The notes under the pieces were generated by a model. It ran no database searches. It was given only the letters and a program-made list of their open reading frames with translations, and was not told the origin of the DNA. Positions 34,497-44,069 of a stretch of DNA of 64,000 nucleotides are shown here, piece by piece. Each line of letters starts with the position of its first letter. Within the stretch, counting starts at the first letter, position 1. Origin of the DNA: JALEFZ01 sp964564415 (lineage in GTDB: Bacteria > Bacteroidota > Bacteroidia > J057); assembly GCA_964564415.1 (NCBI GenBank), contig CAZMAV010000014.1, positions 1 through 64,000 of the forward strand, written 5' to 3'. A program made the translations under genes and the position numbers.

Positions 34497-34888
34497 ACGG
34501 TTTCCAATGATGGCTCACAGGGGCACTCACCAGAGGGTCAAACAAAGGTTCTTTGAAGTAGGGTCGGTTTTGTTTGTAACAAAATTCATTGAGATAGTTT
34601 TGCAGATATGTATCACTCATCCTATGATAGATTCCTAAGAACCATCTCTTTGCGTTTGAAATCATGACATGAATCCAAGGAGGTAGCCTGTCTGCCGAAG
34701 TCTGTAATTGAGTCAAATTGTAAGGAGTATGTTTGGGCTCCATCGGTGATCCCCTCGGCCTCTTTATCAATCTGGGCCTGGGTTTCTATATAAACATACT
34801 CCGCTTCTCTATCAGGAATGACAACCATCCCAGTAGGCCCTGGTTTTCGACAAAATCTATTAAGTTCATTGGCCTTGTTCATACTCAA
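34497..34888 (-). pseudogene. IS1595 (ISXO2-like) transposase remnant, frameshifted
   Basis: Minus-strand reading in two frames gives C-terminal DDE transposase sequence of the IS1595 type: 'PDREAEYVYIETQAQIDKEA' and 'GITDGA' (34622-34888 frame), then after a frame change near 34735, 'TQLQTSADRLPPWIHVMISN', 'AKRWFLGIYHRMSDTYLQNY', 'LNEFCYKQNRP', matching the family's 'PWVHT.ISN.KRWL.GTYHG.......YL.EF..R.NRR' block. The N-terminal zinc-ribbon half and any inverted repeats are not seen. The remaining parts of 34350-35074 hold no gene. Dead element. Confidence 0.75.
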
Positions 34889-34895
34889 TTGTATG

Positions 34896-34914
34896 GATAT
34901 GGATAATCATTATA
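34896..34914. promoter_or_regulatory. Fur-box-like site
   Basis: The 19 bases 34896-34914 (core GATAATCATTAT) match 16 of 19 positions of the Fur consensus GATAATGATAATCATTATC. It lies just upstream of the IS1595 remnant (-) and 160 bp before the caspase gene (+). Fur/iron control of the caspase gene is possible, but one site by eye is weak evidence. Confidence 0.35.
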
Positions 34915-35074
34915 AATATTGATATTTTACATTTAGAAAGTATAGCAAACCTGGTCGGGAATACTTTAGAGACTTTTTCACAATCCGATGGAAGATTCTC
35001 CCTGGATAGGGAAAAGCCCCTTACAACTTCCTACCGACCTACAGAGTTTACCTGCTCACTGACAAATATTTCCT

Positions 35075-37474
35075 ATGCCCAAGCCTGAACAGCGAGCCCT
35101 ACAGTGGGAGGATAGCACTTCTCCCGAATCAAGAAGAAGGAATAATCACCTTCTCTTAATCGGAATAGATGCTTATCAGAAGGTACAGCCCCTCAACAAT
35201 GCCCGAAGGGATGCCGAGACCTTCAGGGATGTCATGTTCAGGCATTATGACTTTGAAAATTCCCGGCTCTACGAACTTTATGACGAAGAGGCTACCCGAA
35301 GAAATATACTCAAGACTTTCTCAGAGCTCTGCGACCAACTGGGCGAGGAGGACAACCTAATCATCTATTTTTCCGGCCATGGCGTCCTGCACCGGGATCA
35401 GGGCTTTTGGATTCCGGTAGACTGCGATGATCCTGACCTTGATGGCATCCCCAACGAACGCATCCAGCGCTACCTGGATCGGATGAAAGCCCATCACATC
35501 TACCTCATCATCGACGCCTGCTTTTCGGGCTCCTTCATCCCCCGGAGCATAGATAAGGCCATCGACTTGATGGAGGCCAATCCCTCCCGGAGGGTCCTCA
35601 CCTCGGGACGAAACGAAGTGGTATCCGATGGAAGTCGGGGCCATCACTCCCCATTTTTTCAGGCTGTCAAGTCCTTTCTCGAAAGGCCTTCTGGACCGAT
35701 TTCAGCCATAGACCTGGAGAAATACGTGATTCAAAACACTCCCCGTTCGGCACATCAGCTTCCTTTGGCCTCCTACATACATGGAACCGGGGACCAGAGC
35801 GGTCAATATGTCCTTTATCCCAAAAGAAATGAAGCCGAAGACTGGGCTGATGCCAGGTCCCGACACGAGGCGGAGGCTTACCGCAAATTCATCGAGCAAC
35901 ACCCCCACAGCCAGCACCTGGAAAGTGCCTGCTGGAGCCTGGCCCAGCTTTCTGAAAACATCAGCGACTACCGCCATTATTTGAAAGCCTATCCCAAGGG
36001 AGATCACGCCAATGAAGCGCTACACCAAATGGAGTATTTGGAAGAAAAAGCAGCCTTTGAAGCAGCCATGGAGCGAGGAGAAGCAGCCCTGCGCCGATAC
36101 CTGAGCAAATACCACCCTGATGGAAAATTCCTGATGGAAGCCAGAACTGAAATCGACCGTTTGGTAAGTTTGGAGGAAGGAGGTCCTAGCCCCACCATTC
36201 CTCCCTCCTCCCAGGCCCAGGATAAAAAGCAAAGTACCCCGCCTGGGAGCCTTGGCCAGGCTTCGAAGAATTCCTCCACTAAGTCATCGGGACTTATGTG
36301 GCAGATACCCTTGGGCATTGTCCTGGTCGGCCTTCTAGGCCTGCTGATCAATCTCTGGCTTCAAAACCAATCCTTTATCCAGCAGCAGGAAGAAACTTAC
36401 CTTCGACTCAAATTCGAGGGAGCCCAACTGATTCATTTTGGAGACAAGGAAAATGACCTTCGGGAGGTTCTCTTTGGTATGGAAAAGCTCAAACTGGCCC
36501 GGGCCATGAATCCTACAAAGGAAATTGACCTGGACATCGAAAATGCTGAAGCCTGGATTGATGCCTACAAAAAAAGAATGATGGAGGAAGGCATGGAAGA
36601 GGATGAAGTGAACAACATGGTCGAAGGAGAGAAAAAGCAGGTAGCAGAGATGCCGGAAGAGGAGAAAATCAAACACAAAGTCACAAAAAACAAGGCTGAT
36701 CAGATTCCCCTGCCGAGGATGATCCTCATCGAGGGAGGAGAATTTACGATGGGCAGCAAAGACATTAAAAATGCCCAACCCCTGCATAAGGTAAAAGTCC
36801 CTTCCTTTTATTTGTCAGAAACCGAAATTACCAATGAGCAGTTTTCCGTGTTTCTAAATGCCAGTACTTCTGACAAATTCAAACTGGGCGATTTGATCGC
36901 ACATGGTTTGCTCAAGACCGGCATCCGAAAGGACAGAGGAGAAGGGGAATATTCACCCGCCAAAGGCTACGAAAACCACCCCGTGACAAATGTCTCCTGG
37001 AAGGGTGCCAAGGCCTACACCGAGTGGGTAAGCCAGGTTACAGGACAAAAGTTTGCCTTGCCTACAGAAGCTCAATGGGAATATGCCGCCGGAGGAGGAA
37101 AGAAAAAGCGAAAGAAATATGCGGGCACAGATTCAAGAGAGGAAATAGCAAAATTCATGAACTCCAAAGGCAATGCAGATGGTTTCTCGGAATTAGCTCC
37201 GGTCAAGGGATTGGAACCCAATGCCCTGGGGCTCTATGACATGTCCGGCAATGCCTGGGAGTGGTGTGAAGACTCCTGGCATGAAGATTACACCCAGGCC
37301 CCCAATGACGGTTCAGCTTGGATAGACAGGGAAGATAGCCGGCTCAAGGTCTTGAGGGGCGGCTCCTGGCTCACGGACAAAAGCGATTGCCAAGTTGCAT
37401 TCCGCCGCAGTGGAAGCCTCCTGATGACCAAACTCCCCTATGCTAAGGGATTCCGCATGGCTCGATCTCTGTAG
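35075..37474 (+). CDS. Caspase-like (C14) protease fused through a TM helix to an FGE-sulfatase/SUMF1 domain
   Basis: A 799-residue protein. Residues 22-250: a metacaspase/orthocaspase p20-like domain, 'HLLLIGIDAYQKVQPLNNAR', catalytic His102 in 'LIIYFSGHGV' and Cys149 in 'IYLIIDACFSGSF'. Residues 255-365: charged helical TPR-like repeats ('AEAYRKFIEQHPHS', 'YRHYLKAYPKGDHANEAL'). Residues 366-405: low-complexity Pro/Ser linker. Residues 406-429: one TM helix. Residues 545-798: FGE-sulfatase/SUMF1 C-type-lectin-like domain ('GGEFTMGS', 'ETEITNEQF', 'HPVTNVSWKGAKAYTEW', 'LPTEAQWEYAAGGG', 'GLYDMSGNAWEWCEDSW', 'VLRGGSWL', 'KGFRMA'). The active-site Cys pair of true formylglycine enzymes is not seen, so this part probably binds ligand rather than modifying sulfatases. 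The cell-death/defence role suggested for bacterial caspases is inference. It stands alone. Confidence 0.92.
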   Translation: MPKPEQRALQWEDSTSPESRRRNNHLLLIGIDAYQKVQPLNNARRDAETFRDVMFRHYDFENSRLYELYDEEATRRNILKTFSELCDQLGEEDNLIIYFSGHGVLHRDQGFWIPVDCDDPDLDGIPNERIQRYLDRMKAHHIYLIIDACFSGSFIPRSIDKAIDLMEANPSRRVLTSGRNEVVSDGSRGHHSPFFQAVKSFLERPSGPISAIDLEKYVIQNTPRSAHQLPLASYIHGTGDQSGQYVLYPKRNEAEDWADARSRHEAEAYRKFIEQHPHSQHLESACWSLAQLSENISDYRHYLKAYPKGDHANEALHQMEYLEEKAAFEAAMERGEAALRRYLSKYHPDGKFLMEARTEIDRLVSLEEGGPSPTIPPSSQAQDKKQSTPPGSLGQASKNSSTKSSGLMWQIPLGIVLVGLLGLLINLWLQNQSFIQQQEETYLRLKFEGAQLIHFGDKENDLREVLFGMEKLKLARAMNPTKEIDLDIENAEAWIDAYKKRMMEEGMEEDEVNNMVEGEKKQVAEMPEEEKIKHKVTKNKADQIPLPRMILIEGGEFTMGSKDIKNAQPLHKVKVPSFYLSETEITNEQFSVFLNASTSDKFKLGDLIAHGLLKTGIRKDRGEGEYSPAKGYENHPVTNVSWKGAKAYTEWVSQVTGQKFALPTEAQWEYAAGGGKKKRKKYAGTDSREEIAKFMNSKGNADGFSELAPVKGLEPNALGLYDMSGNAWEWCEDSWHEDYTQAPNDGSAWIDREDSRLKVLRGGSWLTDKSDCQVAFRRSGSLLMTKLPYAKGFRMARSL

Positions 37475-37538
37475 GAATGGGGAAATCTGCTTGCATGGTG
37501 GAGCTTGGGAGTTTGGAAGTTCGATCCTAAGGCAGATA

Positions 37539-38810
37539 TTATCTCTTCCGTAAATTATTCTCCCCGATCTCTCCGACCGACCTGCAACCACTCAGTGCCA
37601 TCGTAAGCTCAAAGTCCGCCTTTAGGTTTGCGATCACCTCTTCCACTCCTTTTTGGCCGGCCAGGGCCAATCCATAAACATAGGGCCTCCCGATACAAAC
37701 TGCCTTTGCCCCCAGGGCCAGTGCTTTAAAAACATCGGCGCCGCTCCGTATTCCGCTGTCCAGCAGCACGGGAATACGATCCTCTACTACTTCCGTGATT
37801 TCTTTCAGAACATCCAGGCTGCCGATGGCACCATCTACCTGCCTACCTCCATGATTAGAAACAATAAGGCCATCCATTCCGTGGGATACAGCCAGTTTGG
37901 CGTCTTCGGGATGTACAATCCCCTTGAGGAGGATAGGTAAATCGGTAATTTTTCTGAGGAAATTCAGGTTTTTCCAGTTGAGGTCCGGCCTGACAAACAA
38001 ATGGGTGAAGGCCCTGACCGACTTGAGGGATCTGCCGGTACGCAGATTGGTCCAAAAGGAGCCGGGAACATTTTTCGCCTGGGCAAAGAGGGTGGCAATG
38101 GCTTGTAGATTAACTTTTCGGGGAGGATCTCCGGGATTTTCGGGGATGGGTTCGTGGATGAGCTCGTTGAATACAGGATCGCTGGTGTACTGGGCGATGC
38201 CCATTCCCCTCAAAAAGGGCGAATATCCCAGGTTCAGGTCCCTGGTCCGCCATCCCAATATCGTGGTGTCCAGGGTAAGGACGATGGCCTTACACCCACA
38301 GTCCTCTGCCCGCTTCACAAAGCTCTCTGTCAGTCGATTAGATTTTGACCAATACAACTGAAACCAATTAAGGGTATCCGGCATGACCCGGCTTACTTTT
38401 TCCATGGGCACAGAGGCCTGGCTGGAAAGAATCAAGGGGGTATCTGTGGCTTTACAGGCCTCTGCCACCGGAATTTCTGCCTTGGGATGGGCCATTTCCA
38501 AAACTCCGATCGGGGCCAGCATCAGGGGAGAAGAAAGGCTTTCACCAAATAGTTCGATAGAAGTATCCCGCTCTGAGACATCTCTCAGCATGCGCTGGAC
38601 AATTTTGTGCTGAGCAAAGGCCCTTCGATTAGCTGCCAGGGTTTCCTCCCGGCTTGCCCCAGTCGATACATAGGCAAAGGCCTGTGCAGACATGATTTTT
38701 CGAGCCTCCTCCTCCAGGGCTTGCAAATCAACCGGGACACGAGGCTTCCGACCACTGGCCCCATTCAGATAAATGGCTCGTTGTCGATTGAGAGCAGAGG
38801 GTCTCTTCAT
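37539..38810 (-). CDS. FMN-dependent alpha-hydroxyacid oxidase (lactate 2-monooxygenase-like)
   Basis: A 423-residue TIM-barrel flavoenzyme of the glycolate oxidase/LldD/lactate monooxygenase family. Motifs: N-terminal 'DLQALEEEARKIMSAQAFAY', 'PLMLAPIGVLEMAHPKAEIP', 'LILSSQASVPMEKV', 'NWFQLYWSKSNRLT', 'IVLTLDTTILGWRTRDLNLG', 'ILLKGIVHPEDAKLAVSHGM', the catalytic His and Arg in 'DGLIVSNHGGRQVDGAIGSL', and 'VLLDSGIRSGADVFKALALG' with 'AVCIGRPYVYGLAL'. The extended middle segment (about 200-280) fits lactate 2-monooxygenase better than L-lactate dehydrogenase, but the substrate is inferred. It lies downstream of a 117-bp inverted-repeat element containing Fur-box-like sequences. Confidence 0.9.
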   Translation of the reverse strand: MKRPSALNRQRAIYLNGASGRKPRVPVDLQALEEEARKIMSAQAFAYVSTGASREETLAANRRAFAQHKIVQRMLRDVSERDTSIELFGESLSSPLMLAPIGVLEMAHPKAEIPVAEACKATDTPLILSSQASVPMEKVSRVMPDTLNWFQLYWSKSNRLTESFVKRAEDCGCKAIVLTLDTTILGWRTRDLNLGYSPFLRGMGIAQYTSDPVFNELIHEPIPENPGDPPRKVNLQAIATLFAQAKNVPGSFWTNLRTGRSLKSVRAFTHLFVRPDLNWKNLNFLRKITDLPILLKGIVHPEDAKLAVSHGMDGLIVSNHGGRQVDGAIGSLDVLKEITEVVEDRIPVLLDSGIRSGADVFKALALGAKAVCIGRPYVYGLALAGQKGVEEVIANLKADFELTMALSGCRSVGEIGENNLRKR

Positions 38811-38880
38811 TGTCTTATTTCTTTATTGAAATGCTGGGATAAAATGAAAAATGACATCTGGAAATATTCTTAGACTACGT

Positions 38881-38997
38881 TAATGATTATCATGACTCAT
38901 TTTTCTGCGATTCAATCACTAGCGCGGTTGGGGTTGAAAGTAAGTTGCTTATAATAACCTCAACAGCGCTCTAGCCATTTATTCGTGATAATCATTA
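38881..38997. repeat. ~117-bp nested inverted-repeat (hairpin) element
   Basis: Outer arms TAATGATTATCA (38881-38892) and TGATAATCATTA (38986-38997) are a perfect 12-bp inverted pair. Inner arms CTAGCGCGGTTGGGGTT (38919-38935) and the sequence 38956-38974, whose reverse complement is CTAGAGCGCTGTTGAGGTT, form a second imperfect pair, so the whole interval can fold into one nested hairpin. The outer arms also resemble half Fur boxes (14-15 of 19 consensus positions when extended). It lies in the 294-bp gap 38811-39104, upstream of the FMN oxidase and downstream of porV; a MITE-like element, a Fur-controlled promoter or a transcript structure are all possible. Confidence 0.6.
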
Positions 38998-39104
38998 TTA
39001 CAAACTAAGAGAAAGGGAGATATTTTCAAGAGTTTTCCCTCCAAAAAGAAGATGGACCAACCCTTAAAGAAGAGTTGGCCCATTTGGTAAAAAATATATT
39101 TCTC

Positions 39105-40250
39105 TTACTCGTTGTCTACGGCATCGAAGTCGTAGGTGAGGGTAAAGCGAAGGGTGTTTTGCAGAGGGTGGTTCTGCTGAATCGGAGCGAGGAAGGCAAA
39201 GTGCAGTCCAAAGACATTGTACTTTACACCTGCACCCAAGGTGATAAACTTCCGGTTACCCTTGGTAGGGTCTTCATAAAAGAATCCAACCCTTGCAGCA
39301 AATAACTCCTGGTACCAGTATTCCAGTCCAAAGCTCATGTTAATTTCGGCCAATTCTTCGGAAAACCCTCCCTCGGCATCGCCAAAGCTACCAAAGATAC
39401 CATCGAGCAAAGGCTTGTCAGAACCTCCACCCTCGGAGGGAACCAGGAGTTTGTTGAAGTCATTGGTAAAGGTCAGGGTATTGTAGTCGTCCACAAAGAA
39501 CTTAAACGCGTACCCTATCCTGAGGTTGGTGGGGATAAAGTCTCTTTCCTGTGATGCAGCGGAGTAAGAAATCTTAGGGCCGATATTGGAGATATTCAAT
39601 CCTGAAGAAAACTGAACGGGCACATCAGAGGCGCCACGAATTTTGAAATCTTTCTTGTAGAGGAAAGAGATATCACCGGAGGCGGAGTTTACGAATTGAT
39701 TGTCTTCGTTGACATTGGTTCCTGAAGTCAGGCGGCTATTGAAGTATCGCAGGCTGATCGCAGCTGAGAAAACCTCGGAGACCTTCAGGGCATAAGCCAC
39801 GTCCAAGGCAAATTCGTTGGGCTTGTCAGTACCGGTAAAGTCTCCGTTTTCGTTGGTGAAATCAATTTCTCCCAAAGAAAAATAGCGGAGGGAAGCTCCT
39901 ATGACACCAGAGTTTCCGGTGTTGAGGTACCCGGAAAGGTACATCAGGTTAATGTCAGGAATATTAAGTGCCCTAAGCCAGGGAGAATATGACATAGAGA
40001 AACCCATGCGCTGATCGATGAAGGCCAGACCGGAAGGGTTCCAGTGAGTGGCGTTAGCATCATCTGCAATGGCTACACCGGCTTCACCCAAAGCTCCGTA
40101 ACGGGAGTCAGGGGCTACCATCAAAAAGGGTACCGCAGTAGTAATGGTTCGTAGAGATACATCCTGTCCGGCAGGATTGGTTTGGGCGAATGCAAATTGG
40201 GTTGCCAGTATGAAACCCAAACATGCGAGGGATAGAATTGCTTTCCTCAT
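39105..40250 (-). CDS. porV: Type IX secretion outer-membrane protein PorV (LptO)
   Basis: An outer-membrane beta-barrel of the FadL-like type; PorV carries T9SS cargo from the translocon to the PorU sortase complex. 381 residues with signal peptide 1-22 ('MRKAILSLACLGFILATQFA'), then the PorV hallmark start 'ITTAVPFLMVAPDSRYGALG' and 'EAGVAIADDANATHWNPSGL', followed by alternating strands and ending in an aromatic-rich strand 'NTLRFTLTYDFDAVDN'. It is encoded downstream of porU on the same strand (289-bp gap with no gene), the classic porU-porV order. Length and N-terminal motif make this assignment firm. Confidence 0.97.
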   Translation of the reverse strand: MRKAILSLACLGFILATQFAFAQTNPAGQDVSLRTITTAVPFLMVAPDSRYGALGEAGVAIADDANATHWNPSGLAFIDQRMGFSMSYSPWLRALNIPDINLMYLSGYLNTGNSGVIGASLRYFSLGEIDFTNENGDFTGTDKPNEFALDVAYALKVSEVFSAAISLRYFNSRLTSGTNVNEDNQFVNSASGDISFLYKKDFKIRGASDVPVQFSSGLNISNIGPKISYSAASQERDFIPTNLRIGYAFKFFVDDYNTLTFTNDFNKLLVPSEGGGSDKPLLDGIFGSFGDAEGGFSEELAEINMSFGLEYWYQELFAARVGFFYEDPTKGNRKFITLGAGVKYNVFGLHFAFLAPIQQNHPLQNTLRFTLTYDFDAVDNE

Positions 40251-40539
40251 CTTATGCTACCTTAAATGAATTTGTTGTACAGTAAATTTGGTGTAGCGGT
40301 CTAAATCATAAGCAAACGGGATGGAGTTGATTCCTGTTTTTACAAAGGTATATACTGGCTTGTTACCAATGAAATGAAAATTCTATATCTGCTTACTCAT
40401 AATAAAGGATACAACCTTAAAACGAAATTTTTCTCAAAAATCAGCTTTTCACAAGGCTAAGCCTAAAAACCATGCCCTAAATCAAGGGAAACATCATTAT
40501 CTTTCAAAAAATAAGCATGTATGGTCTGAAAAAACTTCG

Positions 40540-43500
40540 CTATTTGATCAAAACCATTCGCTCCGTCTGCTGTACCTGCTCCCCGCTTTCCACATCCGTA
40601 ACCCTGACATAAAAGAAGTACATGCCCTCTGAAACCGGCGTGCCCTGCTCCGTCCTGGCATCCCAACGAAGACCCTGATAATTGTTCCCCTGAGCAATGA
40701 ACTGAGAAGACAAGGCCGCGATCCTCGTACCTGTCAGGTTGATGACGTCTATGTCTACCCTTATCTCCTTTCCGTCGAGGTTGTGCTTTACCCAAAAGGT
40801 TGAACCTTCGCCGACGCGGGCAGGATTGGGAACGCTCAGGATCTGATCCAGGACCATATCTACATTGTCTGCGACGATAAAATTCGTCTCCGCTTCAGAG
40901 GAATTATTTGCTACATCCCATACCCTGATTTTGAGGTTATGGGGTCCGTTTTCCAGGTCTTCCAACTGAAACCTCACGCTTCCCCTCTGATAGGAATTGG
41001 GAAATGCAGTATAGAAGTCGTTGAGAATGATGACCTCCTCTTGATTGCCATCCAAAAAGGCACTGATCTCATGGCCTATTCCCGTACCCACGGTATTGAT
41101 GCCGTTTTCATCCTCTACCAAAGCAAAAAGGAAGGGATCAGCACTGGTGATGTCTCCATCTTTCCAGAGAGAATCATTGATAAACAGGGAAACTTTGGGT
41201 CCTTTATTGTCTACCACCGCTGCATTGGCATCTGTCCCTCCCACAACCAGGTCTGTAAGGCAGCCACCTCCGTCGATTTCCTCTCCCTTGGCATAGAGGC
41301 TGATCTTCCCCCTGCCATCTTCATAAGATATGTCGATGGGCACGACAAACTCAAAAGCAAATTTGCCTCCTTCCACTGTCGCCGAGCCATTGAAAATGCG
41401 GTTAACCTGATTGTTAAAGGTGAAGGGAGCACGATTGGTGGTGAATTCACTGGGCTTGTCAAAAACCGTTACGTCCAGAGCTCCATTGAAATTGCTCACC
41501 GGATTGCCTTCCCGGTCCTGCATTTCGCCCTTTATCGATACCTTGCCCAGAGACTTTAGGCTGTCCTCCCGACTGGGGTCAATGGGCCTGTCATTGATTT
41601 CTTTGACGACAGTTCTGAGCCTGGGATAATTCATGATAATGCCAGGGTCGCCCAAGAGGGTAAAAGCCCGGGTATTGATGTTGGAAAGTCCGTAGGTCTC
41701 GTTTTTGGTGGCGACGAAGATTTCTCCCATGGTCGGCATCCGTCCCTTCGCTTCATTATAATCAAAAACGTGTTTGTAGAAGTTGCGATTGAGGGTAGCA
41801 TTGGGACCGGAATATACCAAACGTACCGTGGTAAACATGGCGATGGCTCCTGTATTGGGCATCATCATCAGGATTTCTGCTCCCGAGCGCTGAAAGGGAT
41901 CGTCAAAGCGACCATAGGTACACGTTGCTGTCATTACCACCGGAAAACGCCCCGGATTATCGATGTTGGGCAAGTCCGAATTGGTGAAGATCCTTGCATC
42001 TGACCAGGAATTATAGCCCCCATGCCCGGTGTAGTTGAGAATCAGGCTCCCTGCATCAAAGGCTTCGAGGAGATCCTTTCGACCTTCAGGAAATTCCTTT
42101 TCTCCAGCCGTTATCACGAGGTTGTAGTTGTCCATGAAAATCTTTTCCAGGTTGTAGCAGGGGTCAACCTCGTCGATAAGGGAGGTATAACCATTGGCTT
42201 GGCTAGCGTGAATGCTACCATCCTTGTCTTTGTGATCAGCGATAAAGACAATGCGGTTTCTCCATTTGCCAAAGTCAGCACCATTGGGATTGGTAACATA
42301 CCTGATGATCTTATCTACAATTTCTTTGGCTTGATCCGGATTTTCTATGGGCAACCTTCCAATGGCCACATCCAGGTCGTGGCGCTGTAGCTGATTATCT
42401 CCCAGGTAATCTGTTCCTTCTCCCCAGTACCCTTCATCCTCTTCCAGCATCACAAAGAAGTCATCGGAGGTAAATGAAAAATCAGGCCTCCAACTGTTTC
42501 TCGACTGGTAGGTAGGAATGAAATTGGTCAGGTTGTTGGTATTTTCATCGATGTATTTGTAGACAAAGGAGCCATCTCCAAAGAGGAGGACATGCTCAAG
42601 GTTGACCTCCAGGCCTCTGTCATAATGCATTTTGATATAATCACGGATGGCGGAGACATCCTGCCTGCCACTGGAAAATTCATTATAAATCTGTCGGGGA
42701 GTCGCTATGGCTACCTTTCTCCCATAGTGGATTTCGTGAAAATCCGCCAGGCGCTGAGCCTCAGGCAGAAATTCTTCCGCACTGATCAACAGATAGCTTG
42801 CAGGCGATTGCCCATGCAGGTTTTGATTGGCTACCTCGCTGTAGCTTACGGGCTGAAGATAGCCTCCCTTGGAAGCGTGAATGTCCCTGATTTGATCAGC
42901 TTTCACAGCAAAATCAATCCCATCTGCAGAAGAAGTGTAGGGAATACTTTTGACTTGGGTGGGATCGTCGACATTCCAGACTCTAGTGCTGCTGTTGCTG
43001 CTCCTCAGAGAAATCGAAGCGATTTCATTTTCCCCTATGCCATCGGCCAGGGAAATATGGCTTTGAGACTGTCTGGCCAGGGAAGGTGCCTGTGCATAGT
43101 CGATTTCTATGTAGCTCAACCAACCCTTGCCCCTGTTGTCCTGGCTATAGTTGTACCTCAGGGTAATTTCCAGGGAGTCATTGGCCACCTTATCTGAACT
43201 CACGCTGATCTGCCTGGCCTCCAGTTTGTATTGGTCTGAAGTTTCGGAGCCTATGGTAATCCTCGGCAATGTAATGGTAGAGGCCACCTGATTGCCCACT
43301 AAAATATCGAAAGAAGTGGGGGTTCCGACGGCGGCTCCTACTTCAATACTTATATCTATGTCTTCTCCCTCCTTTACGTCTGGCATGAAGAAAGAAAAGC
43401 TCTGTACAGGGTCAAACTCGTTAAAGTCTTCGCCCAACCAATAGCGACCTGTGAATATCTCATTGTCCAACTCCTTTTCATAAAAAAGCCGGCTGCGGGT

Positions 43501-44004
43501 ATAGGGAGGGACATAGGTAGGATCTCCAATGGGTTCTTCGTCTACGATTCTCAGGCCTTGTTCACCACCTATGTGGAGGAAGTAATAATTGGTGTCAGAG
43601 TAGAGGTTGAGGCTGTGGCGGAAGAGTTGGGACTCCACATCCCACTTGAAACTATGAGGGCCCTCAGCATAGAAAAGCACAAAATCACCCGGGTCAAAAG
43701 AAGCGTCCTCTTCTCCTTTCACCTCAATACGATTTTGGACCAGATCGTCATGGCGAAAAGCATCATTGGCTTGGGGCAGCATTCCACCCCCATTTCCATA
43801 TATCTGGATTTTCTGAGGGTCAAGGCTGGAAGGATCAAGGCCTATGCTGCTCAGGTAGTCGGCATCAAGGCGATAAACCCCGGTCTCCACTATGCCTAGC
43901 TTTATCCATTTGCCTTCATTGAGGACAGAAGTTGACTTAAACTGAGCCTGGGTGGGAAAGAGGGTAAAGATGAATATCCCAAGAAATATCAAAATATATC
44001 TCAT
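40540..44004 (-). CDS. porU: Type IX secretion system sortase PorU
   Basis: Gingipain-type (C25) cysteine protease that cleaves the C-terminal signal of T9SS cargo and attaches the cargo to surface LPS. 1154 residues: signal peptide ('MRYILIFLGIFIFTLFPTQA'), N-terminal beta-rich region, C25 catalytic domain with His661 in 'LNYTGHGGYNSWSD' and Cys695 in 'VMTATCTYGRFDDP', Ig-like modules, and a C-terminal FlgD-like/sorting-type domain ('VPNPARVGEGSTFWVKHNLD', 'GTPVSEGMYFFYVRV'). 'VAIATPRQIYNEFSSGRQDV' and 'HVLLFGDGSFVYKYI' are also typical. It is followed by porV on the same strand, and the secreted protein at 22837-24651 is a likely substrate. Confidence 0.97.
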   Translation of the reverse strand: MRYILIFLGIFIFTLFPTQAQFKSTSVLNEGKWIKLGIVETGVYRLDADYLSSIGLDPSSLDPQKIQIYGNGGGMLPQANDAFRHDDLVQNRIEVKGEEDASFDPGDFVLFYAEGPHSFKWDVESQLFRHSLNLYSDTNYYFLHIGGEQGLRIVDEEPIGDPTYVPPYTRSRLFYEKELDNEIFTGRYWLGEDFNEFDPVQSFSFFMPDVKEGEDIDISIEVGAAVGTPTSFDILVGNQVASTITLPRITIGSETSDQYKLEARQISVSSDKVANDSLEITLRYNYSQDNRGKGWLSYIEIDYAQAPSLARQSQSHISLADGIGENEIASISLRSSNSSTRVWNVDDPTQVKSIPYTSSADGIDFAVKADQIRDIHASKGGYLQPVSYSEVANQNLHGQSPASYLLISAEEFLPEAQRLADFHEIHYGRKVAIATPRQIYNEFSSGRQDVSAIRDYIKMHYDRGLEVNLEHVLLFGDGSFVYKYIDENTNNLTNFIPTYQSRNSWRPDFSFTSDDFFVMLEEDEGYWGEGTDYLGDNQLQRHDLDVAIGRLPIENPDQAKEIVDKIIRYVTNPNGADFGKWRNRIVFIADHKDKDGSIHASQANGYTSLIDEVDPCYNLEKIFMDNYNLVITAGEKEFPEGRKDLLEAFDAGSLILNYTGHGGYNSWSDARIFTNSDLPNIDNPGRFPVVMTATCTYGRFDDPFQRSGAEILMMMPNTGAIAMFTTVRLVYSGPNATLNRNFYKHVFDYNEAKGRMPTMGEIFVATKNETYGLSNINTRAFTLLGDPGIIMNYPRLRTVVKEINDRPIDPSREDSLKSLGKVSIKGEMQDREGNPVSNFNGALDVTVFDKPSEFTTNRAPFTFNNQVNRIFNGSATVEGGKFAFEFVVPIDISYEDGRGKISLYAKGEEIDGGGCLTDLVVGGTDANAAVVDNKGPKVSLFINDSLWKDGDITSADPFLFALVEDENGINTVGTGIGHEISAFLDGNQEEVIILNDFYTAFPNSYQRGSVRFQLEDLENGPHNLKIRVWDVANNSSEAETNFIVADNVDMVLDQILSVPNPARVGEGSTFWVKHNLDGKEIRVDIDVINLTGTRIAALSSQFIAQGNNYQGLRWDARTEQGTPVSEGMYFFYVRVTDVESGEQVQQTERMVLIK

Positions 44005-44069
44005 AGATTCTTTTTTCTTTTTCTATGCTAATAAACGAAAAATATGCCTTCAAGCGTAAGGCAAAAATA

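Noticed and set aside
36719..37474. Possible diversity-generating retroelement target in the FGE domain
   Set aside because: The CLec-type fold fits, but there is no reverse transcriptase or template repeat anywhere in the window and the C-terminus is not a typical variable region.
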